Assembly: GCA_965223305.1 (NCBI GenBank)
Contig: CBDCWT010000058.1
Coordinates: 62,001 to 126,000, forward strand
Direction of reading: 5' to 3'
Source of the DNA: CBDCWT01 sp965223305
Lineage (GTDB): Bacteria > Planctomycetota > Planctomycetia > Pirellulales > Pirellulaceae
Length of the DNA stretch: 64,000 nucleotides
Numbering within the stretch: position 1 is the first letter of the stretch; every line of letters begins with the position of its first letter. The notes beneath the pieces are model-generated. The model was given only the letters and a program-made list of their open reading frames with translations. It had not been told where the DNA came from and did no database searches. Positions 53,863 through 62,277 of the stretch are shown here, piece by piece. The translations under genes and the position numbers were made by a program.

Positions 53863-55041
53863 GTGGTGGACTATGTCCGCTACTGGAAGGAGCGAGCCGA
53901 GATTCCGGCCAAGCAGATCCTCCGCTGGATGAAGGTCTCCGAGGGGACGTTCTACAAGTGGCGGCAGCGTTACGGCAAGGTGAACGAGCATAACGGTTGG
54001 ATCCCGCGCGATCACTGGCTGGAAGAGTGGGAAAAGCGTGCCATCCTCGACTTCTATTGGGACCATCCACTGGAAGGATATCGCCGCTTGACGTACATGA
54101 TGCTCGATGCGGATGTGGTGGCTGCTAGCGCCTCAAGTGTGTATCGCGTCCTGAAGCGCGCCGGCGTACTGAATCGCCGCAACAGCAAGCCATCGCAAAA
54201 AGGTAAAGGGTTTCATCAGCCTCGTCGTCCGCACCAACATTGGCACGTCGACATTGCGTACCTGAACATTGCTGGCACGTTCTACTTCCTGTGCACGATT
54301 CTGGATGGCTATAGCCGTTTCATCGTGCACTGGGAAATCCGCGAGAAGATGGAAGAGGTAGACGTGGAAACGATCCTGCAGCGCGCTCGCGAAGAATACC
54401 CGGGTGAAACACCGCGGATCATCACGGACAACGGTCCGCAGTTCATCGCCAAGGAGTTCAAGCACTTCATCCGCATTAGTGGCATGACCCATGTGAAAAC
54501 GTCGCCTTACTATCCCCAAAGCAACGGTAAGTTGGAACGCTATCACCGCACCATCAAGTCGGAGTGCATCCGTCCCAAGACGCCGCTGTCTCTCGAGGAT
54601 GCGCGTCGCGTCGTGACAACGTACGTGCAGCAGTACAACGAACAGCGGCTTCACAGCGCGCTGCAATACGTGACACCACTGGACAAGCAGCTTGGTCGGG
54701 AGCAGGCGATCTTTGCGGAACGCGATCGCAAGCTTGAGGAGGCTCGCTCGCTGCGTGCACAGCGACGCGCCAACCAGCGACCGCAACTTCGTGAACGTGG
54801 CAAGGATGCTACACTGGAAGTGGACTGGGCGGAGGATACGGCTCTGCGGGGACGCAACCGGAGCGCCGACCCAGTGGCCAAGACCGAAGAGTCCGGCTCC
54901 TTGCATGGCCAAGGGGCCAGCTCTTCTGTTACTGATCCCAACTCTTCGGGATTGGCACCAAAGCGACAAATCCCAGGGGGTTTGGGGGACAGAGTCCCCC
55001 ATTCAAGAAAAACTGCCGAAGGTCCTTCATCAACTTGCTAA
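53863..55041 (+). CDS. IS3-type transposase OrfB (rve/DDE)
   Basis: The product is 392 residues from a GTG at 53863. The N-terminal HTH (ILRWMKVSEGTFYKWRQRYG) precedes the integrase core: WHVDIAYLNI (first D), TDNGPQFIAKEF (second D) and NGKLERYHRT (the E). The distal 100 residues are variable and poorly conserved (rich in Arg/Ser and Pro/Gly), which is unusual and may be neighbouring sequence. A hairpin-like Pro-rich end and a late stop follow. It forms a complete IS with OrfA. Confidence 0.85.
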   Translation: MVDYVRYWKERAEIPAKQILRWMKVSEGTFYKWRQRYGKVNEHNGWIPRDHWLEEWEKRAILDFYWDHPLEGYRRLTYMMLDADVVAASASSVYRVLKRAGVLNRRNSKPSQKGKGFHQPRRPHQHWHVDIAYLNIAGTFYFLCTILDGYSRFIVHWEIREKMEEVDVETILQRAREEYPGETPRIITDNGPQFIAKEFKHFIRISGMTHVKTSPYYPQSNGKLERYHRTIKSECIRPKTPLSLEDARRVVTTYVQQYNEQRLHSALQYVTPLDKQLGREQAIFAERDRKLEEARSLRAQRRANQRPQLRERGKDATLEVDWAEDTALRGRNRSADPVAKTEESGSLHGQGASSSVTDPNSSGLAPKRQIPGGLGDRVPHSRKTAEGPSSTC

Positions 55042-55231
55042 TTCAAGTACGCCGAAACTCAACGTTCCGCTGAACCACTACAAAGGAAGATAGGCGTCGA
55101 TGCCTGAGTCAGCTCGCTTTCATGCATCATAACGTTTGTTATGGTGCATAAGGCGGAAGTAGGGCATTGATTTCGTTACGTTTTGCCATTCTGTAGAAAA
55201 CGCCGTTTCGTTTGGCCTGATGATACGCTGT

Positions 55232-55609
55232 TTATGATGGAGTTTGCGTGATAAGGAATTCTAGTGCAAAAGCCTCGATAAACTCCGAGCTGACCAAGGA
55301 GTAGTCGAAGGAGGGCTGCGACGATTGGTAGTGAGCCGCTCTCGATTCGGCTGTCTCTCCAGGTGGAACTTCGAGCCACCGGTTAGGCCGTATCTCTACC
55401 CAACTGCGAGTTGTGGTCAGATCGTCGGATTCAATGTGTCTACTGATTGCAGTTCTCATAGGATGAGCATGCCACAGCTGGCACGCTAAGTCATCTTTGG
55501 TCGGAGTCCAGGAAACTCTTCCCGGCCATGCTCGTCCAAACATGAACGCCCCGGAATCACTTTTGAATCCGTCCACCGAAGGTAGGCCGAAAGTCCCGCG
55601 CGCTATCAA
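55232..55609 (-). CDS. hypothetical protein, possibly part of a broken gene
   Basis: The product is 125 residues with no family. It overlaps another small minus-strand frame (55557-55787) by about 50 bases. The two could be pieces of one gene shifted in frame. The sequence has Trp- and Pro-rich patches (FGRAWPGRVSWTPTKDD and WVEIRPNRWLEVPPGE). It lies between IS3 and the Tn7-like element, where decayed sequence is expected. Confidence 0.35.
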   Translation of the reverse strand: MIARGTFGLPSVDGFKSDSGAFMFGRAWPGRVSWTPTKDDLACQLWHAHPMRTAISRHIESDDLTTTRSWVEIRPNRWLEVPPGETAESRAAHYQSSQPSFDYSLVSSEFIEAFALEFLITQTPS

Positions 55610-55787
55610 TCACGGGTTCGACAACAATTCCATCATCCAGCGGCCCGTACACAACGACCCAGCGTTTAAAAGCAAAGAAACGGTGGCCATCGACTTCGAT
55701 GAGCCATGCCCGTCGTTTGTCCCGTTGGAAACGAGCCTGAGATTCGAGTCCGGCCATTTCTTCAGAAGCCCGTCGAAGAGTGATCAT
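55557..55787 (-). CDS. hypothetical protein, N-terminal piece
   Basis: The product is 76 residues (MITLRRASEEMAGLESQAR onward, with HRFFAFKRWVVVYGPLDDG). No family was recognised. It overlaps the 125-residue frame and may be the first part of the same gene, broken by a one- or two-base change. Confidence 0.35.
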   Translation of the reverse strand: MITLRRASEEMAGLESQARFQRDKRRAWLIEVDGHRFFAFKRWVVVYGPLDDGIVVEPVIDSARDFRPTFGGRIQK

Positions 55788-55958
55788 CGTATTGTTGGGT
55801 GGGCGAATCCAAGATCAGATTCGCCTCCTCTCGAACGCGATTTCGAGCCGGGGCAACACTATTGTCTTACTATGGCTGGCACCAATAAATGCGTCCGCCA
55901 CGAATGAAGAAGTGACTCCGGCAGCCTACTGCCGCGTCCCAGATTATTTGTCCGGGAT

Positions 55959-56008
55959 TGTCTCACTTTGAGTGTCCGAAGATTGGGTTGTCGAGGTAGT
56001 TTGGGCGC
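55959..56008. repeat. left-end transposase-site-like repeats
   Basis: Two imperfect 20-base sites begin with TGTC at 55959 and 55989. They resemble the reverse complement of the right-end sites at about 13 of 20 positions for the first one, and less for the second. They are reported as probable end sites of the Tn7-like element. Confidence 0.35.
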
Positions 56009-56014
56009 ATAGAA

Positions 56015-56040
56015 AGACGGGCGGTAATTTCCGCCCGTCT
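56015..56040 (-). terminator. Hairpin terminator at end of Tn7-like operon
   Basis: AGACGGGCGG at 56015-56024 pairs perfectly with CCGCCCGTCT at 56031-56040 around a 6-base loop. It lies 25 bases past the stop of the zinc-finger gene on the minus strand and probably ends its transcript. Confidence 0.6.
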
Positions 56041-56064
56041 CAGAGGCAAGCTGGTAGTGACGCT

Positions 56065-56352
56065 TCAGTCGCGAGGAACGAGACTGAGCAGGTAGTGGAC
56101 GGCGTCGACGAAATCGCATTCGCGTGCCGCCATGGTGAAGTCGATGGGATTGAAGTTGGTCTGGCAGTGGAAACACCGCATGAGATTCTCTTGCGGGTTG
56201 AGATCGGATCGGCTCTCGCCGCAGCGTGGACAGACGAACGTGAGTTGTCCGCCACGCGATTTGTGAGGCCAACGGAGTCTGTCCAGCAGTGGTCCGAAAG
56301 GAACCTCGTTTCGCAGCTTCCACAGCTGTTCGTTGGTGAATCGTTTCGGCAT
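56065..56352 (-). CDS. CHC2-type zinc-finger protein of the transposon
   Basis: The product is about 95 residues starting MPKRFTNEQLWKLRNEVPFG. It carries the zinc-binding pair CPRCGE and CFHCQTN, as in DnaG-type CHC2 fingers, with the typical YLLSLV end. Such small zinc-finger proteins often accompany this class of transposon and may bind transposon ends. The start at 56352 is chosen because the upstream frame overlaps the ATPase gene. It lies 10 bases downstream of that gene and is part of the same operon. Confidence 0.75.
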   Translation of the reverse strand: MPKRFTNEQLWKLRNEVPFGPLLDRLRWPHKSRGGQLTFVCPRCGESRSDLNPQENLMRCFHCQTNFNPIDFTMAARECDFVDAVHYLLSLVPRD

Positions 56353-56362
56353 CAGACCGCTC

Positions 56363-57157
56363 CTATTGCAACTGGAATTCGCCAGTGGCTTGACGGAATA
56401 CGCCTTCGTCCACGCGAGCGACTCCGGCTGTAGTCGCTTGGAGCAGGCAGGCGATGGCCAGGTTGTTGATCGCTCGCGGCAGGCCGCCGGTGAAGTCGTG
56501 CAGCAAGTCTTTGACCTCTTCGCCAAAGATCTTGGGATCGCCTCCGACTTGTGAGATCTGGTAGTCGACGTACTGAGTCGTCTGCTGCTTGTTCAGCGGT
56601 CGCAGCTGATAACGCACGGAGATGCGATTGAGTAAGTCCGCGTGTTGAGCCCGCTTCATCGTTCCGCGTAGTGCATCTTGCCCGGCCAGCAAGATCTTCA
56701 GCGGCGGTCCTACATCCAACGCCGAGCTAAGCAACAACCGCAAGTCGGTCAGCGACTCGGACGTGAGCAGATGCGCTTCATCGAAGATCAGCAGCAGCGT
56801 TCCTTCGGCACGTTGGGCGCGTTCCAGAATCTGCTCGTAGACACGATCTTTGCCTCGTCGGGGCGGCTCACCCAATTGCGTCGCGATGAGCTTCATAAGT
56901 CCAGCGGAAGGTAGATGCGTCAGATGGCAATAGACCGTCTCACACTGCTGTGGCGTGAGAGCGGACAGAAAACGTTTGATCAGCGCCGACTTGCCGACGC
57001 CACTCGGTCCGGTGAGCATCCCTAGCTCGCCCATATCAATCAGGAAGTTGAGCCGGGCCAGCCCCTCCTTCATCCGCTGGTCCTGCCACAAGACGGCTGC
57101 GGCAGCGTGTTCACAAAACGGTTGGCTGCGAAGTTGAAAGTGCTCTAAGTACATCAA
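56363..57157 (-). CDS. TniB/ExeA-like AAA ATPase
   Basis: The product is 264 residues. Walker A is GPSGVGKSALI, Walker B is LLIFDEAHLL, and the sensor and C-terminal lid (NRISVRYQLRPL, LPRAINNLAIACLL) fit the TnsC/TniB/ExeA family. It selects the target and regulates the transposase. Its stop overlaps the transposase gene by 4 bases. A nearly identical partial copy lies at the right window edge (63644 onward), differing at two residues in the shared region. Confidence 0.88.
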   Translation of the reverse strand: MMYLEHFQLRSQPFCEHAAAAVLWQDQRMKEGLARLNFLIDMGELGMLTGPSGVGKSALIKRFLSALTPQQCETVYCHLTHLPSAGLMKLIATQLGEPPRRGKDRVYEQILERAQRAEGTLLLIFDEAHLLTSESLTDLRLLLSSALDVGPPLKILLAGQDALRGTMKRAQHADLLNRISVRYQLRPLNKQQTTQYVDYQISQVGGDPKIFGEEVKDLLHDFTGGLPRAINNLAIACLLQATTAGVARVDEGVFRQATGEFQLQ

Positions 57158-58720
57158 GTGTCTCCTTCAGATAACAAGGATTGAAGTTGCAACAGAACAT
57201 GTGGAATCGTTGGTTCCGCGGCTCGAGCCACGGCTTTGCGAAGTACGGACTCGTGGACGCGGTCGTGTCTCGCATGAAAGGTGCGTAACGCATCCAGTTC
57301 ATCGCTGCGTAGGGCGGAGAGTCCGCCGCCGCGGCCAAGCAACTTGGCAATCAACGTGGCAAAGCTGCTGAACGACCAGACGTTGCGGCGGCTGGCGGAG
57401 TGAAAGTCGAGACCCGATTGCCGCCGCTGCTCTTGATCAACACGGCTGTTGGCTTCCAGGGCGTCCAGGTACGAGGGCTCGATCGGTGCGTGGTCCGCAG
57501 GTGGATCGGGCTGAGGATGATAGCCTTTCTCTCGATCGTAGAGTCGGCCAATTCCCAAGAAGGTGCCGTCTGGCCGGTAGAGCTCCACTTCCTGAAGCTC
57601 GCCGCTCGTCGGGAACGGATCGAAATGTACTTCCACTGAATCGCCGCGTAGTTCGCGATCTACGGCGAAATACCGGCCGTCAATCGTCACGTCGCTGTGG
57701 GTCCGATCAACTGTTCGTGGCTCACGGCGCCAGAATAGCTTCACGACGCTCTGGAGACGCACTGTGCGTTTCAGGCTCGTCGCGTCCTGGTATCGCTCGT
57801 GAGGTGCCTGTTTCGTCTCGCTGTGGATCGCGGCGTGATATTCTTGCGTCAACCAGGCGTGTAGGGCTCGGTTGATATCTCCCAGCGAAAGCAGCTGCGC
57901 CGCGCGAATCTCTGCCTCGAGCTGTCCTTGGAGCGTCTGAAAGAAGCGTTCGATCAGGCCACCGGGAGCTGGGTCCCGTGGTGGTCGATGCAGCAACTTG
58001 ATGTTTAGCTGTGTGCAGGCGAGCTTGAGCGACTTGGCGTGGTAGATCTTGGCGTTGTCGACATAGAGCTCGCGGCTAGCACCGTGGCGTGTCCAGGCTC
58101 GTAGGAGTGAGTCGATAAGGACATCGAAGGTAGTATCGCGCTTCGACCACAAAACGGCTGTGGCAATCAATCCATGCCGACAGCCGAGTGGCTACAGCGC
58201 GCCCTTCATGAAGCACCGGAGGACCATGCTCAAAGTCGCCGACCCACAACGCTCCCGCTTGGTCGCGTGTCCAGCGACACCGGACTGGCTGTTGGCTGAC
58301 ACCCAGTTTACGCCGTGTGGCGCCTTCTCGATGGAGGTGACGGTAAAGGGTCGAACGCGGCAGCGTTCGACCGAACTCCTGCTTCAAGATGCGATTGATC
58401 ACCACATCGCTTCGTCGCGGCTGTTCCTTCTTAAGTTCAACAGCTCGCTCCAGCAGCGGCTGCTGTTTCCGGCGGGGACGGCCACGGTCACTGCGTGGGC
58501 GGCGGAACGTCCCCTCAACTCCTTCATCCCGCAGTCGCTTCCACCAACGTCTGAGGGTGCGTACCGAAACCCGTTTCTGCTGCCCGTTGGGCAGTAACCG
58601 TTCCTCGGCAGCCAACATCCGGAAGTACGCCTCCCGCTCTGCTTCGGGGATCTCTCCCAGCAGCAGGGGACTGAGCAGCGAGCACCAGAAGACGGCCCAC
58701 GCCTGATCGTCACGACCCAT
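57154..58720 (-). pseudogene. Tn7/Mu-type DDE transposase, frameshifted
   Basis: The first part begins at 58720 (MGRDDQAWAVFWCSLLSP) with AAGGAGA upstream and contains the HTH (RVSVRTLRRWWKRLRDEG), then the rve core with WVGDFEHGP (first D). Near 58120 the frame changes: the continuation in the next frame (TTFDVLIDSLLRAW, ELYVDNAKIYHA with the second D and GLIERFFQTLQG with the E) starts with TTG at about 58170. One indel therefore splits the gene. The complete form would be about 520 residues. Confidence 0.8.
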
Positions 58721-58771
58721 AGAGTTCTCCTTCGACTTCGAGAGTTCGGTGTGCCGAAGGAGCAAGCTATC

Positions 58772-59610
58772 TCATGGGACGCGTGCTCTTGTTGCAAAGC
58801 TGGGGAAGAAAGACTCGGTGAAGGCGAGGTCCCAACGGTCGATCAGATGAAGTAAACGGCGCGCGGTGCGCAAGATCTCCCCCCGTTGTTCACTGCGGAA
58901 CTTATGCGGGCTGACCAAGCCCACGAAGCGGTGCATCGTCGACAGCGGATCATGCTGACACAAGAGTTCCAGACCCGCCCTGCAAAGCGACCGTCTGACC
59001 ACCCAGGAACGACAGGAACCGCCACAGCGTGGAGCGGTTCAGAGCACGTTCGTCGATCTTCTCTTGGCCTGGTGGCGTGACGTAACCGATCGCTCGGCCG
59101 CCCGGTGTTACGGTCTGCTGATACGACTGTCGATCCTGCTCCAGATAGTCACGTGCCAGAGGCAGCAGGCTGACGCTGGCATACCGCCGATAAGGCAACA
59201 GGAAAGTCGGGCAGATCGGTGAATACATACCCGCATCGCGAGCACCTCCAGCGACTCAAAACGATTGAGAAGACTTGCACGGTAAGGTCAATAATCACAC
59301 GAACCTGTCGTCGTCGCAGTTCGTGTCGTGTGAAACCCCCGGTCGCTTCACAACGACCGCAACGGTCGCGATACCGGCGACCTTCGCAGACCGCCTGGCG
59401 ATGTAGCTCAAGCCTCTCCAAGATTGAAGATGAGGTGGCGGACAAGACGATGAAGAGATCGTTGTTGAACAGAGGAACGGGCCTAAGTTGCAAACTTGTG
59501 GGGCTCGTTCCTCTTCTTATGCGCACACGCCCAGACAGGGGCGGGCTTCCGAAAGAAATATGCGCGATGGCGGGCTCAGGGCGGGCTGATGCGGGCTCAC
59601 TCTCGGTCAA
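58772..59610 (-). pseudogene. DUF6431-like gene, broken by frameshifts
   Basis: Three overlapping minus-strand frames (59149-59610, 58950-59228, 58772-59002) together read as a DUF6431-type protein: CEGRRYRDRCGRC and WRCSRCGYVF (zinc-binding), then PTFLLPYRRYASVSLLPLARD, and a terminal GRLVSPHKFRSEQR-type region. At least two frame changes occur. DUF6431 proteins are often associated with transposases. The region begins at the right-end repeats of the element, so the gene is the outermost one of copy 1. Confidence 0.65.
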
Positions 59611-59657
59611 CTAAACCGAGACAAACGCCGCTGATTCCGGTCAGCTAAACTGAGACG
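59604..59657. repeat. right-end transposase-site repeats
   Basis: CGGTCAACTAAACCGAGACA at 59604-59623 and CGGTCAGCTAAACTGAGACG at 59638-59657 are direct repeats matching at 16 of 20 positions, spaced 34 bases apart. The outer copy provides the stop codon of the DUF6527 gene. They mark the right end of the Tn7-like element. Confidence 0.7.
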
Positions 59658-59952
59658 CCGCACCTACCTTGCGCCACACCGACGGGTACAGCGACACCAG
59701 ACCGTCAGGTCCGACGTCGAAACGCCAGCTCGGACGAGTGTCCTTGAGGCAGCAGAGCCGAATCCGTGCCATACAACCGCACGGGCAGAACATGACCGCC
59801 TGCCAGACTACTTTGTCTTCAGAAACGAGATAGATCGTGTTTTCCTTGATTGTCTTAGGATCGTCATCGACCCAAACAGCTCTCCATCGCGCCTGGCGGC
59901 AAGGGGGAAGCCGGCGACAGAACCACGACCACCATCGCTTAACTATCCGCAT
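59641..59952 (-). CDS. DUF6527 family protein, truncated
   Basis: The product is 103 residues: MRIVKRWWSW, then CPCGCMARI (zinc-type motif), SWRFDVGPDGLVSLYPSVWRK. DUF6527 proteins occur with ubiquitin-like conjugation operons and are predicted metal-binding. The gene overlaps the E1-type gene by 14 bases. The expected end of the family (after PSVWRKVG) is replaced here by four or five residues and a stop that lies in the terminal repeat of the Tn7-like element, so the 3' end has been cut by the insertion. Confidence 0.75.
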   Translation of the reverse strand: MRIVKRWWSWFCRRLPPCRQARWRAVWVDDDPKTIKENTIYLVSEDKVVWQAVMFCPCGCMARIRLCCLKDTRPSWRFDVGPDGLVSLYPSVWRKVGAASQFS

Positions 59953-61348
59953 GACTACGCGCCTCGTCGATGGATAACTCGGGCAATCCCAGCAGCGGCT
60001 TCATGTCGCCGCGGCCAAGGTTTCTGGAAACGGCAGGACACCGGTCGCCATCGGGCTCTTTGGTTGCAAACCCGCCTGAGAGAGTCCACCGCTGACTTGC
60101 GAACTCACCGTTATCGTCGTCACGGATGTGGTGAAGGCGGCAGAGCATCTCCATCACGCCGTAACCGGAGAAGATCGTATTGATCGCGATAACGGCCGGC
60201 TGAGCCACTTCAGCGCCCTTGATGTAGCCTACCTCCAGCTGCGAGGCGTACTCGTCGGGATCGGTGCGTCGAAGAATGTCGACGCGAATGTCGTCAAGTG
60301 AAAACACTCGCCGACTCAAGAGACTCGATCCATCGGGTTGCAGATAGTGAACCGCCCCGGTGGCGTGGGCGATGCCACCAACGCCGTCCGCTTTCAGGCC
60401 GACGCCCACGTCGATCAACGGAATGCAGTAGGTCGATGCGATTTTGTTGATCAGATGACGGGCGAAAACACTATCCACGCACCCGTAGATCAGGTCGCAC
60501 GCTGCGACAGCCTCGACCGCTCGCGGCGTACAAAGGTCTTCGCTCAGCGTGATCACGGTCGTGCCAAGCCCAGTATCCTCGATTGCATCTGCCAGTACCG
60601 TGACCTTGGCCGCAGCAGCCTGGGCATGACGACCTCGTGAGTTGTAGATTCTGTTCAGATTTTCCGGGCCAATCGTGTCTGGATCAACAAGTACAAGCTC
60701 ACCGACGCCGAGGCGGAATAGCTGCTCAACGGTTGGCGATCCCGTTCCGGAACAGCCGATGACGGCGATTCTCAACTGACGAAGTTTTTCAAATGTGCCG
60801 TCACCGAGAACCTGCGCATGCCGCTCGGCGAAGTCGGGCACATAGGCTTCGGTGCCAGATGGCCAGTACTCGACCATGTCGCCGGCGACTGAAATCATCG
60901 CCATTGGATGGAAGGCGCCACAGGCTCCGAATCGACCAAGCATGCGCCCACAGGGCAGTATGACAACACTTCCATGCGGATCGTCGGACTCAGTCCAATT
61001 GGCCGCCACCCGAAAAAACTCGTCGTCAGACCGGTCGTCGACCTCCGAGAAACGGCGGAATCCCTCTGGATGACTGTGCACCTTCACGACCGCCAAACCG
61101 TCATTGGTTGCCCTGGCGAGCAGAGACTCCAAGACACTCGTTGGCCACGTGATGCGATCCGCCCTTCGTTGGCATTGCGCATGACGGACGGGGACAACGT
61201 CAATCACGCTCAACGAGTGTCGGTCGGCGCCGCGTCGTCGGCCGCAGAGCAACAGAGCGACCGCCTCAAGCCCGTCACCAGGGAACAGGTGATCGGTGAG
61301 CTGACGCTTTTGGCGGCCCGTCAATCGGAGGATGACATCGTGGTTCAT
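59939..61348 (-). CDS. JAB-E1 (ThiF) fusion of a ubiquitin-like system
   Basis: The product is about 469 residues from the ATG at 61348. The N-terminal JAB domain has the JAMM pattern VKVHSHPEGFRRFSEVDDRSD. Then an E1/ThiF domain follows: RIAVIGCSGTGSPTVEQL (nucleotide), LIYGCVDSVFARHLIN, CIPLIDVGVGLKADG. At the usual place of the thioester cysteine the sequence reads QPDGSSLLSRRV, with Ser and not Cys. The protein would deconjugate or process the Ubl and adenylate it. The start overlaps the E2 stop by one base (TAATG). Confidence 0.88.
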   Translation of the reverse strand: MNHDVILRLTGRQKRQLTDHLFPGDGLEAVALLLCGRRRGADRHSLSVIDVVPVRHAQCQRRADRITWPTSVLESLLARATNDGLAVVKVHSHPEGFRRFSEVDDRSDDEFFRVAANWTESDDPHGSVVILPCGRMLGRFGACGAFHPMAMISVAGDMVEYWPSGTEAYVPDFAERHAQVLGDGTFEKLRQLRIAVIGCSGTGSPTVEQLFRLGVGELVLVDPDTIGPENLNRIYNSRGRHAQAAAAKVTVLADAIEDTGLGTTVITLSEDLCTPRAVEAVAACDLIYGCVDSVFARHLINKIASTYCIPLIDVGVGLKADGVGGIAHATGAVHYLQPDGSSLLSRRVFSLDDIRVDILRRTDPDEYASQLEVGYIKGAEVAQPAVIAINTIFSGYGVMEMLCRLHHIRDDDNGEFASQRWTLSGGFATKEPDGDRCPAVSRNLGRGDMKPLLGLPELSIDEARSHADS

Positions 61349-61746
61349 TACGCAAACTCTCGCTCGAGCCAATGGCGGACCAGCAGCATGTGCGACTCAA
61401 TGTCGTCAATCCCAGGACGCCAAGGATTGCTCGAGGTTCGATGTCGCGACCACTGCTGAAATGTTGTGCCGTTTATCGTCCTTCTCCCGCCCGTCGCGCC
61501 GATCTTGGACCCATCGGCCCGACTGAGCAGGGGATTGAAGAACACCATGTCGATCTGGGTGTCCGGAAACCCCGGCTCTAGCCGCAACGCTGCCGTGACA
61601 ACTGACTGGTTGTAACCGTCAGGCAGTGCGTACTTTGGGAGGAGCAACCAAGACGCGGCGCCATCCCGGATGGCTTCCCAGCCGGGATGCGCTGCATCCA
61701 GGTACACGACGTCAGGATCCAGCAGGACGATATCGCGGCGGTTCAT
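61348..61746 (-). CDS. prokaryotic E2 family E protein, without cysteine
   Basis: The product is 132 residues. It matches the E2_E family: LLLPKYALPDGYNQ, FPDTQIDMVFFNP, TTFQQWSRH and NPWRPGIDDIESHM. No cysteine occurs anywhere in it, so it cannot form a standard thioester. It overlaps the Ubl gene by 4 bases (ATGA) and the E1 by 1, forming a tight operon. Confidence 0.85.
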   Translation of the reverse strand: MNRRDIVLLDPDVVYLDAAHPGWEAIRDGAASWLLLPKYALPDGYNQSVVTAALRLEPGFPDTQIDMVFFNPLLSRADGSKIGATGGRRTINGTTFQQWSRHRTSSNPWRPGIDDIESHMLLVRHWLEREFA

Positions 61747-62081
61747 CGTGCAACTCCGTGCGATTCGCCCTCCGTCTGGTCCAACGGCAATGTCTTGAAC
61801 TTCTCGACGCCCGGCGTAGTGAAGCTGACCTCCTCATCGAGCGGAATCTCTTTCATCTCGCCGCAGAGCTTCTGAAAGATCTTCCACTTCGACGTGTCGC
61901 ACTTGCCCGCCAGCTCGAGCAGCTGCCGCCCGGTCATGTGCGTGACTTTGACGACATATCGTTCGCGGTCGATGCGGATGCGGTATCGCCGCACGCACCG
62001 CGCTGGCCGCCCCTCTTTGCAACAAACCTCCAAGTCTTCCAATTCGTCGGGAAGATCGACGTTTTTCGGCGTGCTCGCCAT
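61743..62081 (-). CDS. ubiquitin-like protein (multiubiquitin family)
   Basis: The product is 112 residues with one beta-grasp domain (YRIRIDRERYVVKVTHMTG, KWKIFQKLCGEMKEI and VSFTTPGVEKFKTL), matching the multiubiquitin family. The sequence ends EGESHGVAR; a glycine near the end could be exposed by cleavage of the last residues. It is the first gene of the operon, and the E1/JAB protein would act on it. A possible operator lies upstream. Confidence 0.85.
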   Translation of the reverse strand: MASTPKNVDLPDELEDLEVCCKEGRPARCVRRYRIRIDRERYVVKVTHMTGRQLLELAGKCDTSKWKIFQKLCGEMKEIPLDEEVSFTTPGVEKFKTLPLDQTEGESHGVAR

Positions 62082-62151
62082 TTCGATTCTCCGTAAGTCA
62101 TATGGCCATTACACGGCGAGAAACGTTCTCGCCTACACCAGGCTTACGGTC

Positions 62152-62215
62152 GGCTGTGACAGATTCACCGGGATCGTGCTCGGCCTCACAATTCCTCAGG
62201 TTTTGTGTCACAGCC
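62152..62215. promoter_or_regulatory. inverted repeat in the divergent promoter region
   Basis: GGCTGTGACA at 62152-62161 and TGTCACAGCC at 62206-62215 form a perfect 10-bp inverted repeat 44 bases apart. It lies between the divergent Ubl operon (start 62081) and the sigma-factor gene (start 62278). It is a good candidate for a shared operator, for example for the XRE-type protein encoded downstream. Confidence 0.5.
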
Positions 62216-62277
62216 ATCCGTATACTCATTGAAGGCGATGTTGCGACTGCCATTTCACGATACAGGGAGGCGTTCGA

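Larger units (their letters stand above)
53433..55083. mobile_element. IS3-type insertion sequence, approximate ends
   Basis: The element contains two overlapping-style ORFs (orfA 53507-53827 and orfB 53863-55041) typical of IS3. Partial inverted repeats are visible: gacgttgagctt on the left near 53451 and aactcaacgtt near 55057 on the right. The outer limits (TG at 53433, ending near CACTACA at 55083) are approximate and no target duplication was resolved. It lies between the biosynthetic locus and the Tn7-like element. Confidence 0.7.
55959..59657. mobile_element. Tn7/Mu-like transposon, copy 1
   Basis: The block contains a zinc-finger protein, a TniB/ExeA-type AAA ATPase, a DDE transposase (frameshifted) and a DUF6431 gene (broken), all on the minus strand. 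At the right end, two copies of CGGTCARCTAAAYYGAGAC lie at 59604-59623 and 59638-59657. At the left end, weaker inverted copies (tgtctcactttgagtgtccg at 55959-55978 and tgtcgaggtagtttgggcgc at 55989-56008) occur with a similar spacing of about 30-34 bases. Multiple subterminal transposase sites are usual for Tn7- and Mu-like elements. No target duplication was resolved. Confidence 0.6.

Noticed and set aside
54133..55002. 289-codon frame on the minus strand
   Set aside because: It is the shadow of IS3 OrfB with no family motif.
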